From: Cryptomeria japonica
Lineage: Eukaryota; Streptophyta; Pinopsida; Cupressales; Cupressaceae
Length of the DNA stretch: 64,000 nt
Reading direction: 5' to 3'
NCBI RefSeq assembly: GCF_030272615.1
Contig: NC_081413.1
Coordinates: 719,655,867-719,719,866 of the forward strand
Shown: positions 12,116 through 23,059 of the stretch, piece after piece
Position numbering within the stretch: position 1 is the stretch's first letter
Layout of the letters: every line of letters begins with the position of its first letter
Notes under the pieces: generated by a model
Database searches by the model: none
The model's input: only the letters and a program-made list of their open reading frames with translations
What the model was told of the DNA's origin: nothing
Made by a program: the position numbers and the translations under genes

Positions 12116-14293
12116 ATCCTTGCCTTAGTTCATCTTATTTTCCATGTCCTTATCCTACCAACGTCTTTGAGCATACTTTTAAAGGTCATGGTCCATTTTT
12201 TTCAAGGCTACTATCCAAACAAAAAGACACTTAAGTCCTTCTTCCATCCCCTATCATGTGTCCATCTTCTATTGAAAAAGTCAAAATAAAAAAAAATAAA
12301 AAGTGAAAAAAAAGAAACAAAAAAAAAAAAAAGTAAAGCAAAAATAATTCGTCCACTGGTGAAAACTTGGCAAACAGGCACCTTGGGCAAGTACCGTGAT
12401 GAAAACTTGGCAAACAGGCATCATGCATAATCTATGAACTTCTTGCACACAACACTTGGGGGCAAATTTCCTCCTTCATATCCTATTGCCCTTCATTATC
12501 CTATCATACCATGTCATACTCCTCCATTATCCTATTGTCCCTCATGTCCATTTTCTCTTTCCACCTTTGATCTTGACAAGGCTGAGGATCATCATGAGCA
12601 TCATGCATCTTGTTTGCAGCTTTTAGTCCATCATAGCTTTTGGTCTTTATCCATTTGCTTATTATAACCTTTCATCCATATTCCCTAGCTTATTGCAACT
12701 TTCTGTCACTATCCGTTAGCCTACCCCGACCTTCAGTTCATGTCCCTTATCCATATCTTATCACTATCCATACACTCTTTTTCATTCCTTGATCTTGATC
12801 TAACATAAGGATGCAAAATTTAAACATGGATTCAAAAACCTCTTGACATGTCCCTCATGCCATGTTCCTGCTTTACATTGTCATATCCAATCTCTTGTCC
12901 CATCACGCAATAGCCCTTGAAAATTGCATCTGTATTGTCTCCATAATAAAAGGCCTTTGTCTTCCCTCTATCCACCATCATTTCAGAAAGCCTATTTATT
13001 CACCTGTCATATTCCTTGCCTTAATAGACACTGGGGGCAAAATCATAAAAATTGAAAAATGTCCTGAAATAAAAAAAAATTGAAAAATGTCCTGAAAAAA
13101 TCTCAAAAAAAATCAATAATGTCCTGAAAAAATCCAAAAAAATCAAATAATGTCCTGAAAAAATCTTAAAAAATCAAATAATGTCCTGAAAAAATCCCTA
13201 AAAAATCAAATAAATTCCTGAAAAAAAAAACAAAAAAAAATTGTAAAAAACTCGAAATTCCTACAAAGTGAAAAACATCAAAATCCAAAAACAATTTCTT
13301 TGGCATTTTGCATTTTGTCAACACATGGTCCCCTCTGTGCATAGACAGATCGCTAAGCATACCTCCAATGCAACTCGCTTCAAACATTGTGCTTTAATGA
13401 AATCACGCATTAATAGATAAACTGTTTGACCAAGCAAGCATTCAACCTGATCACAGTTGTCACATCAATCAAAATAGCATCAACATTACCATTGGTCCTT
13501 GTCAACATTATCATGGGTCTTATACAGGGTGTGGTATTCTTGAAACTAGACTGTGTCCTATCTTCGACGGGGTACCGCATTCCCTGAAACCAGATAGCAT
13601 GATCATTCTTGTTTTCCACTTTTGACAATGACGATCAGACTGTTTGTTTGACTTGGTTGAATTTGTGCATCTTATCTTTTTACTGATTTATCTTTGGCTT
13701 CGATCATGTTCCTATGTTGCTCGATGATGTCACTGAGTGATTTAGAGTGACCGGGATGGTTCATGGTCCCTTTCCTTATTTGCTGTTTGTGGAATGTTTG
13801 TCACAAACTGGGGCAACTATATCATTGGGTGTCTGTGATAAGTACATTCGCTTTGTGAACGCCGCACATACCTCAACCCTTGATGTATGCACCCTAGGAT
13901 GCTTCACTCATTCCTTGTGTGCGATGTGTCTATCTTTTGCAAAAGGGGTTGCATTCCAGCTTTGGCCTTCAATGCCATGATGCTCTGCATCCGCTTTGCT
14001 ACATTAAATAAAGGTTCTCACCTACCTTTGTGCATTGGTGAAAGCAAGTTTTTCTTCATCTCTAACTGTCCTCTGTCTAATTTCTTCTCACTAACATTTC
14101 TTCCGTTAGTCTTGGTAGTCCACTCGAACCTATCATTTTCTATTATTCTTATCGATCAATTGGCCTCTTTTCTGGATTTCTCCGGCCAATTCCTCAAGGG
14201 GGCATGCATATGTCATTGTCAGTGTCTGGGGCATTTTCATTATTGTTCTTTGAAACAACGCTTAGAATCACATTGTCTCAAAGAGGGGCAAAA
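12116..14293 (+). other. 3' non-coding part of the Gypsy-like element, with polypurine tract
   Basis: It contains a 25-bp direct repeat TGAAAACTTGGCAAACAGGC (12359 and 12401) and tract-like motifs CTTGGGGGCAAA (about 12456) and CTGGGGGCAAAA (about 13031). It ends at the true tract AAGAGGGGCAAAA (14281-14293), which abuts the 3' LTR. No convincing ORF is seen. Confidence 0.55.
13053..13225 (+). repeat. Minisatellite, unit of about 31 bp
   Basis: Six copies of a unit with the core TGTCCTGAAAAAATC begin at about 13061, 13089, 13121, 13152, 13183 and 13214. The spacing is 28-32 bp, with A-rich variable parts. Confidence 0.8.
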
Positions 14294-15752
14294 TGTAGAT
14301 GTCTAAAAATGGTCAACGCTTGTGGAGTCATACTTTAACATTTGCGCATTGCCTTATTTTAGGGTTTTTACGTCGCATTAACATTTCTCCTATGCTGCGC
14401 ACTTGGTCTTTATCATTTGCGAGCATCGAATCCTTCTTCTGCATTCTTCCTTTGTCTCACTTTCGAATTTGGTCTTGTCGATAACAATCTTCAGTCATGA
14501 TTTTGCTCAATCTTATCCTGTCGCATCAATGTGCATGCTCATTTGGCATATTTTGACATCATCAATTCGATTTCATTTTGGACATCGTCAATCCTAATAT
14601 AGAATTAGGGTTTTGTCCTCTGTTTAATCTTGTCATTTTGCGATCGATTTCTCATCGATCGTTGTCATTTTCAATCTTGTCGTTTTGTGATCGATTGTTG
14701 TCATTTTCAATCTTGTCATTTTGCGATCGATTTGTCATCGATCGTTGTCCTTCTCAATCATGTCAATTTGCATCAATTAGTCATTGTTCCTCGTCAATTG
14801 GTGCATTTATCAATCAAATCATTTATCAGCATTGGTCATTTATCAAGTCAGAATCATGATCATAATCGAATTGACATCAATTATCTTTTGTCAAGACCTA
14901 ATTGTCGTCCTTGCATTTCTAATTCATCTTGTTTGTCATTTTCCCTTTAGGTTAAATAATTTATTTATTTATCCTAAGTCTTCTTGTCACAATTAAATAT
15001 TTATTTAATTGGTTAATTAATTCCTCTCTTTTTGTGAATTAATTAATGAATGAAAAATTATTAATTAATTTACCTAATTTTCCAATTTACTAATTTCTCC
15101 TAATTCCTAATTTTCTAATTTTCATCAATTTCTAATTTCCTAATTTCCAATTTATCTAATTTTCTATTTTCTCCTATTTTTCTAATATTTCTCCTAATTT
15201 CATGGGAATGACATTTCAATCTTGTCATAATTTGTCATAATTTGTCAATCAATCAATTTTGCATAGCAACCTTGTCAATTTTGTCATAATTTGTCAATCA
15301 ATCAATCTTGCATAGAAAGTGTCAATTTTGTCATAATTTGTCATATTTGTCATTCTTGATTTGAAATTTCCTTTGAAATCTATTCATGCTAATCTTGTCA
15401 TCTCTCCAATTTGTCTATAAATTGGATGATTTTCTTCAATCAAAGGATCCCCGACCAATCAATCAATCACGCTTCTAGTATCTTTATGTTGTTTTGTCAA
15501 TTTTGCTTTCATCTCATGCTTATGCACTTGTAGGTGAGATCCACAAACAAAGCAATTTGAAGGAGAAAGAAGGACAATGGAGAATTCTAGAGAAGACATT
15601 CACGTTTGCGATGGTTTGCATTAGAATTGAATGTTTTATTTTCAGTATCTCTATTGAATGTTTTTAGGATTGATATCATTGCAATTTAGTTTTCGTGATT
15701 GAACTAGCCTAATTTGTTACTTGCTTTGATGATTTCCAAATTCCTATCTACA
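14294..15752 (+). repeat. 3' LTR of the Gypsy-like element (1,459 bp)
   Basis: It starts TGTAGATGTCTAAAAATGG, matching the surviving start of the 5' LTR at 10137, and ends ATCTACA. It is unusually rich in TTGTCA. It contains three units at 14629-14675, 14676-14711 and 14712-14758 with the palindromic core GATCGAT, and a TAATTT/CCTAATTT low-complexity stretch at about 15040-15200. Confidence 0.75.
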
Positions 15753-18569
15753 ATGGGCATAGAGGAAAAGTGGCCACACTTTAAAGAAGAACCTCGTAAT
15801 CTCAAGCTTTCATTGGTAGCAAACAATGTCAATCCATTTGGAGAGATGAACTCTGTTTACTCAGTGTGGCCTATTTTTGTTATCAACAATAACATTCCTC
15901 CATGGATGTTAATAAAGAGGGAGCACATAATGTTGGCAATGATTGTTCCAGGTATTTTATCATTTAAATATAGTTGTCTAAATTTAATTATAAATATTGC
16001 AGTAAAATGGTCATAATAATTATGTAATGTTTTTGTTCATTCGATTAGGTAAGTACCAAGTTAAAGATATGAATGTATATATCGAGCCTCTTATCGACGA
16101 GTTGCTGGAGTTATAGAATGGTGTCACTATGTATGACGTCTCTAGACCAATAGGACAAAGACAATTTCAATTCCATGCGATGCTTCTATGGACAATACAC
16201 GATGTCCCGGGGCTAACACATTTTTGTGGTATGTTATAGTGTTTCAAAAAATTATCATATTTAATCCAATTATACATTATCTTGTAGGTCTTCAAACAAA
16301 GGGAAAATTTGCATGTCCTGTTTGTGGTCCAAAGATGAAATCTTGTCATTCAAAAAGTTTAGGAAAGCAAGTGTTTGATGAGTATAGGCACTTTCTCCAC
16401 AAAAATCATAAGTATCAAAATACTGAAAAACATCTTTTCAATGGGAAAGAAGAGAATACATCAAAGCCACGAAGAATGAAACCTCACCTATGGAAGTTGG
16501 AATATAATAGAATTAATCGTCAAGGTAATGCCATTCCATCTATTGGTTTGTCATAAAACATCTTTTTTATTTTGTTTTGTTTACTGATGATGTGATTGAT
16601 GATCATGATGGTCGTGAAGGCATAAATGACCACCTTCCTAAGGGAATAAAAAGTTATCCCCAACAATTTAGTAGGTTGCCCTACTACGAGCAGTTACAAA
16701 TTGTTCATTTGTTTGATAGTATGCATATTGGAAAGAATATAACAGAGACATTATGGAAAATATTGGATGGAAGGCATGACAAAGAAAAAATTGTCAAAAT
16801 ATGTAATGACATTCAAGATTCCAATCATGCAATGATAAATGTCATTCAATAAAATAGCCATAGAGACCAGATTAATATAAGTGAGCTTCCTTGGTTATTA
16901 ACGGACCAGCAAAGCAATGCTATAAAAGAAGTCATACGAAAAATTCGATTTCCCATAGGATTTGCTGCGAACATAAACAATCTCATATCAAAGAAAAGTG
17001 AATTTGGGCTAGGGATGAAAACGCATGATTGACATACCTTCATTAAGGTAATTCATGTTCTTGTGTTTTTAGTATGTATTTAAGTATTGAGCGTACGTGT
17101 ACTTTCCATTATGTTACAAAAAAATGAAAAGATAATTTTATAATTGTTGCAGTACGTTCTACCTCTATCTCTCCCAGATGACTTCAACAATAATGTCAAG
17201 CAAGTCATATATGATCTTGGAAAATACATAAGGTAAGTAGTGATATTTGTTTAGTTCGTTGTATAGATATTATATTTGTGATTTGTTTTACTTCTTATGT
17301 AATATATTTTTTTGCGTCTTGAATACCTTGTAGGTGGTTGTCATGTAAAGAAATCCGTAAAGACAATATAAAATATTGAAAGAGAAAAATTCCTCATTTA
17401 ATGTGTGAAATGCAAAAGTGTCTACCTCCATTTTTTTTCAATGCACAAGAACACTACCTCATACACCAAGTTGAGGAGATTGAATTGTGTGGACCTATAC
17501 ACACTAGGTCAATGTGGATGGTTGAGAGGCACTTGAAATTTTTGAAGGCTTTGGTTCAACAAAGAGCACATCCTGAGGGTTCTATGGTGGAGGGATATAT
17601 GGTATACCAGACTATAGTGTACATTTTTTAATATCTTCCTAAGTTTGCAGCAAAGATCCACGTGGATCGCATTTGGGATCCCAACACCATTAACAAATTC
17701 GAAGGGGAGTACTTGATGGGGAAAGGTAGATTGAGGAAAGTGAGAGGTAATTATAAGATGTTATTGTAGTTAATTAATTCTTAATCTTCAAAATAAATTG
17801 ATTGTAAGACGTCTATTTATTTTTTGTATAGTTGGTTGAGAGTGGGATGCACTACATTTGTATATTGCAAACAATCTTGATTGGATGATGATATGGATTG
17901 AACGTTGTCAACATTCTGGATGCACGTTAACATGGGAAGGTGTGGCTTCATTGGTTAAAGAAGCACATCGTAATGGAGATTCCAATGTTACGCAAAGGGA
18001 AATTGATTTAGCATATGGTTTAAGAGATAAATAGGTACGTATAAATTTATTAATCACCCATATGTTTATCAACTCACAATGCAATAAATTTTACATGTTT
18101 GACATATCGCAGGTCAAACACCACAATGCTATGTGCTGCAATGGTCATAAATTTCGCATAAAAAAGTTGGATGAAACAAAGAAAACTTGTGATTCTAGCA
18201 TCACTGCAGTCTTTGAGGTGACAAATATTTCATCAAGAAATGACATTCATCCTCAATAGTCTCAAAATCGATACTATGGCATTTTGGATGATATACTTGA
18301 GTGTGACTTTAATTCCTTCAAATTAGTTTTGTTCGTCATCAAATGGTACAGGCTACGATTGAATAAAAATGATCCTGATAGAACTGTTATTGAACATGAT
18401 AATGGTTTTATAATGCTACATACAAGGTCATTTGAACCAGTTGGGGATGAGCCCTATGTTCTTCCAAGCCAATGTGAGCAAGTATTTTACTCTGAGGTTC
18501 CACATAAACTGGGTTGGTCATTTGTTGTTAGACATGATCCAAGAGGAAGGCCGATAAAGTATAATGTGA

Positions 18570-18773
18570 TGGAAGAAGAAGATACCAAAGAAGTAGAAGA
18601 TGAAGTGGATGATGATCACGATCGACAATTTCACAATGATGATGAAGAAGAACAAGAAGAAGAAGAAGAAGAAGAAGAAGAAGATGATGATGATGATGAT
18701 GCTGATGATGATGACGGTGATGGTGATGATGGTGATGATGATGGCGAAGACGTTGATGATGATGATGACGACA

Positions 18774-18819
<46 letters not shown>

Positions 18820-18845
18820 CCTTGATGTTCATGATGATGAGGAAT
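18570..18845 (+). repeat. GAA/GAT trinucleotide tract coding for a Glu/Asp tail
   Basis: Mixed GAA and GAT repeats in frame with the last TNP2 exon encode a run of Glu then Asp of more than 70 residues. The long opposite-strand frame of mostly Ile here is only its shadow. Confidence 0.9.
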
Positions 18846-19278
18846 GAAATGTATGAGGAATGCGATTAGTATATTATCTATTGAATATTGACTTCTTGAT
18901 AGAATTTTTTTTACATAATTAATTCATTTTGTTTTGAATTCTAATGCCATTACATAATTAATTCATGATGCACCTTTTAATATGGAGATGGAGATAGGGG
19001 GGTGTGACTATTTATGTGACAATTTTTAAACTGTGTTTATTTATGGAAATTGGATTGTTTATTAGCTATGTGACTATTTATGTGACCATTTAGTTGAGGA
19101 TCCTGCATAGTCTACATAAAGTAAAGGTAAGGAATTACAAAATTTACAATGATTTTGATGACAACATCTTTTTATTATTTAATACTCTTTTTGTCTACAA
19201 AGTTCATGTTGTTCATGTTGTGTATGATGTAATTTCGCTAACATTTTTTATATTTTTTCTTTGTCACGGGCCGACATG

Positions 19279-22058
19279 GATCCATCACATATCGCAGACA
19301 AAGATGTACCTTGCGACACTTCTACCGAGTAGGTAAACCTCATTATAATTGTACAAATTAGGTAGAAGCAAACTGTTACATTATTATGTTCTTTTTTTAG
19401 TGATTTATACTAATTTTGTAATTGTTAATGATATTCTTGACACAAACAGATGTTCGGGGAAAGGGAAAGGGAGTTGCAGTACCTGAGCACCTTTCTATGG
19501 ATGTGGAATCATTAGGGTTAAGCATGATGACCCTTAAGATCCCACAGACCTTGTGAAATTCTTTAAAATGCCTCTTATAAAAATTAGAAAAGAGATTGTT
19601 GATTTGGCAGCTGTGCATCCTACCACTGATGAGATACGACAGAGGGTGGAATTATTGTATAAGACAGCAGAAAACTTGCAAGTAGTAATGAAAGCTTTAA
19701 TTATAACAAAAGTTCAATAATGGTTTATATTTTATTCTCTTTTTATGTCATTAACTAAAATATGTACGTATTGTTTTTACAGCAATTTATCCGCCCTCAT
19801 GAAAGTCGTTCCTACGATCAGGGTGTTGCAGGATCAGGTGATGACGATTTTCTTGTATTATCACTCTGAGTACCCAAAACACATCATACTTGATACTGTC
19901 AATTTTCAAAATAAAGGTTCATCCTTGTTTACAATTCTTGCACTTTTCATATATTTAATGTTTGATATATTTAATGTATTATTCTTTAGGTGTTGTCAAT
20001 GTTACTGTGCAAATGCCGACGCCGCCTCATCAGAGGTCACCCTCACTTGTATTGCTGACTGCAATGTCGACAACACGTAGTATCCATACATCCTCTAGTG
20101 CACATCATATTGGCCCACCCACTGGTTGTAGATCCCTCTTTTTCTCTATCTTCTGTCATGTGTTTATTTCCCTTCAAGCGTTCTTTCTTGAATTCTAATG
20201 CCATTTCATAGTGGATTCATTTTTTGTAGGAGGAGATGCACATGAGGATGTGCCATAGGCGACTACTATTGATAACATAGCATCATTTCCTGGATCTTCT
20301 CGTATTGCTAGTACAGGAACATTGCAGGCCACATTCGTGGTGAGCGATGAAGAAATGCTTCCCTTAAAGATACAAAAGGTTCCAGGTACTTTAAAATTAT
20401 TATTATATATACTCTAATTGTAATTACTTTATGATCACTCATTTTGGACTAATATTGATCCCATGAATTTTTTGCAAGCAATGATATTTTCTATAAACAT
20501 CTTAGTGACATTGCATTACAGATATTTGGGCCCACCATATGTAAAAGGTGGTACATCATATGTGAACTAACCCTTATCCACTTTTCCTTTGATCCATTTC
20601 TTGAAGTGTAATAAATGTAGCTTCAGTTCATTTCTGAATCTAATAGGTTTGTTTTTGCTTTAAAAGGTGGAATGACCAAGAAAAAAGGTTAAAAGATGAA
20701 TTGACAAACCAAATTGTTGAGTGGTTTGGAAATGACACCTTTGACAAAACCAAGCTCCTTGAAAAAGCTGACACATATCTCAAGTATGTGAGGGACCAAT
20801 ACAGGACCCATTTGGAGAGGAACCTAAAGTATGAGCGTCCCCCCATGATTCCAGAGAGGGAGTGGAAGGACTTGATTTTGGATGCCAAGGAGAGAATTGA
20901 AAGGAAAAAAGGAAATACATCAGTAGACGCCAGATGAAGGTACGGGATACTATTAAGAATGTAATTATGTACTAATTAATTACTCTTTATATTTATATAA
21001 TCTAACATATTTCAAACTTTTTATAGACTGAGTGACACGTCAAAGGCAAGAAAAGCACGGGCAGCACAAACTCGGCTCTGGTGGTTACATGAAACTTGTT
21101 GCACGAATTGTAAGTATCTCATGTAAACTCCCATATTGTCTCAAAATATTAATAAATTGCTAACATTTTTTTTTATCAAACAATGCAAGCAAAATTCACA
21201 GTACCAAGCAAAAATGCAAGGCTCTGAATTCAATAGAGCGCCCACAGAAGATGACAAGAGAATTGCCTACCAGTAAGGTTATTCAGCCATGGCTAATCGG
21301 CTACGAGAATTGAGTGGGCATACACAACATTCGAGTGCATCCGTCACACAGGTAAATATGGTAAATGGAAGTTGTTTCAAATTGACTACTTTACCAATAA
21401 TCTAATTGATGTTGAGTTCCAACATAAAGTGACTATATTTGTTTTAAATAAGCAAGCAGTGATAACAATGTGCATGTCATTGGAATGCAACCTGCTAATT
21501 GTGAAACACCACATGCACATGAACGTCCGGATGTGCATCCCAGTAGTGGAGGTATTCATTTGCTATTCAAATTTATTTATTTAGCTATTAATACAATTAA
21601 ACATCTTAATTTGTAATTAGAGTAGTAATTAATGTAACCTTTCTTGTTAATATTTTAGAGAATGTAGTCAGTGGTGAGCAAGTGGAGCATGATCTGGGTA
21701 CACAACCTCAAGAACGTGATGTTCCCCACTCAGGTGAAGAGGACCATGGTGTTCAGCATGTTGAGGTTGAGGCTACACAAAATGATGTGGCCCCATCAGG
21801 TAAAGAGCACAACAATTATGTTCTCTAAATTAATGAAATACTTGTAACAATAATTTTTTTTTTTTGAATTTAACCCATTTCTTTGTTATTGCAGAGGACC
21901 CCCCTTCGCTTCAGTGTCCTCGTCATCGGTATAGGACTAGGAATACATTAAGATTACGAGAAGTTGGCGGAACATCTGCAAAGAGGGGAAATGATGAAGA
22001 CACCGATGTTCCACTTAGTCTTTTCATAGCTTCAAAGAAAAAACAAAGAAAGAAATGA
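19279..22058 (+). pseudogene. TnpA/PttA-type (En/Spm second gene) protein, decayed
   Basis: A chain of short exons with gt...ag borders follows TNP2 on the same strand: about 19279-19334, 19451-19679, 19783-19838, 19989-20126, 20230-20385, 20667-20937, 21027-21108, 21188-21352, 21662-21800 and 21895-22058. The central part (NDQEKRLKDELTNQIVEWF, then LSDTSKARKARAAQ and GSGGYMKLVARI) matches the pattern of the plant En/Spm PttA domain (Transposase_24): a Lys/Arg-rich SKARKARAAQ segment followed by a Gly-Ser-Gly patch. The C-terminus is basic (KKKQRKK). Proteins of this type bind the subterminal repeats and assist TNP2. Decay is seen as a shift within the exon at about 19500, a shift at about 21070 and a stop at about 21280 (AYQ stop GYSAM). 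Confidence 0.7.
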
Positions 22059-23055
22059 TTGTAATCTAACTTATTTGATAATGGCTGATTTTTATGTGTT
22101 AATGAATGTAATTATGTGCTAATTAATGGTTATGGATGATATGTGTTAATTAATATTGATGAATGTTGTGTGTTAATTAATGTTAATCATTGTTATGTGT
22201 TAATGAACGTTATGTGATATTAATGAATGAATGCTATATTTTATTAATGGTAGAAAGAATTAATGAATGAATGTTATAAGATGTTAATAGGGAATTTAGA
22301 GTGATGTTAGGGGGGGGGGAGGGGCCGAATGAGCTTCCACCTTCACGTGGTTGGCCCTGTTAAGTAGAGAATATTAAACTATTCTTGAAACCAAGCGAAG
22401 CTCAATAAGGTAACACACTTTTCAATATTTCATTATGTTGCACAGTTAATCTTATTGAATAATGTATATTGAATCTTAATTGCAGGGTCCAACAGAGCCA
22501 ACATGAACAACAACACCATGAGTTGCTGGGTATAATGAACTCCCATATTGTCTTGTCTTTACACGAACAATATGAGTTGCTTCTAGTGTTGATATCCAAG
22601 GTGGGACTACAAAAGTTATGAATATGCCTCATCCTTGTAAGTTTTTTTATTACAACTCCTAATTCTTGAGACTAAACTTTTTGTTCTTGATGTTTTTCAC
22701 TAGTTGACATAACCTCTGACTTTGATGCTTGTGCCTTAATAGAACTAGATGTTTCTTGTATGCATACTTGGTCAAGGACTGCATTATGATGCTATAGGGC
22801 TACAAACTAAGATTATTTATTGTATTGAGTTGCACATTTGGCATGAGTTTCCCTATGACTGCTATGCACATTTATGTATATACACTATTTCTAGTCTATA
22901 TATTGATATTAATTTGGAGAAAATATTACAAAACTCAGAGTATTCTCCATAAGACTAGAAAAAAGCTCAGATAAATTTCTGCAGCGTTTTCTTACAATTA
23001 CTTGCGATCATTTTTTTAGGAGTCCTAGTATCCATTTATAATAGTATGGATGCAT
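22059..23055. other. CACTA internal spacer
   Basis: 22080-22290 is a degenerate AT-rich array of GTTAATGAATG/GTTAATTAAT variants. A G-rich run lies at about 22310-22325. The rest has only chance ORFs. Confidence 0.5.
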
Positions 23056-23059
23056 ACAA

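Larger units (their letters stand above)
10137..15752 (+). mobile_element. Gypsy-like LTR retrotransposon remnant inside TNP2
   Basis: The insert begins TGTAGACGTCTAAAAATGG and ends TCTACA, giving inverted LTR tips TGTAGA/TCTACA. It is flanked by ATGGA (10132-10136) and ATGGG (15753-15757), a 5-bp target duplication with one mismatch. Removing it rejoins the TNP2 reading frame (GSTF to MGIEEKWPHFKEE). Only about the first 24 bp of the 5' LTR remain (10137-10160); the full 3' LTR is at 14294-15752, preceded by a polypurine tract AAGAGGGGCAAAA (14281-14293). No integrase or reverse transcriptase is present. Assignment to Gypsy rests on the tract and the repeated GGGGGCAAA motifs and is tentative. 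Confidence 0.75.
9008..18847 (+). pseudogene. TNP2-type CACTA transposase gene, decayed and interrupted
   Basis: Exons read from the sequence are about 9008-9213 (N-terminal zinc-finger-like segment with CYCPCKICKG), 9314-9660, 9775-10136, then after the Gypsy-like insertion 15753-15954, 16049-16230, 16288-16524, 16590-16860, 17157-17232, 17334-17635, 17640-17750, 17832-18030 and 18112-18847. Family landmarks appear in the usual TNP2 order: ECPKCHISRYR, VLRYIPIIPRMKRLF, SVWPIFVINNNIPPWM, YIEPLIDEL, FACPVCG and HLFDSMHIGKN (transposase core), then segments like DUF4218 (MWMVERHLKFLK) and DUF4216 (EPYVLPSQCEQVFY). TNP2 proteins cut and join CACTA ends. Several exon borders show gt...ag. The copy is dead: stops occur at about 16114 and 16851 and near 17034, and a 5.6-kb element interrupts it. 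The last exon ends in a long Glu/Asp tail. Confidence 0.85.

Noticed and set aside
12456-12467. CTTGGGGGCAAA as the polypurine tract of the Gypsy-like element
   Set aside because: No LTR start follows it. The tract at 14281-14293 directly abuts the TGTAGA LTR start.
18518-18832. 104-codon minus-strand frame of mostly Ile, resembling a membrane protein
   Set aside because: It is the antisense shadow of the GAA/GAT repeat at the end of TNP2.
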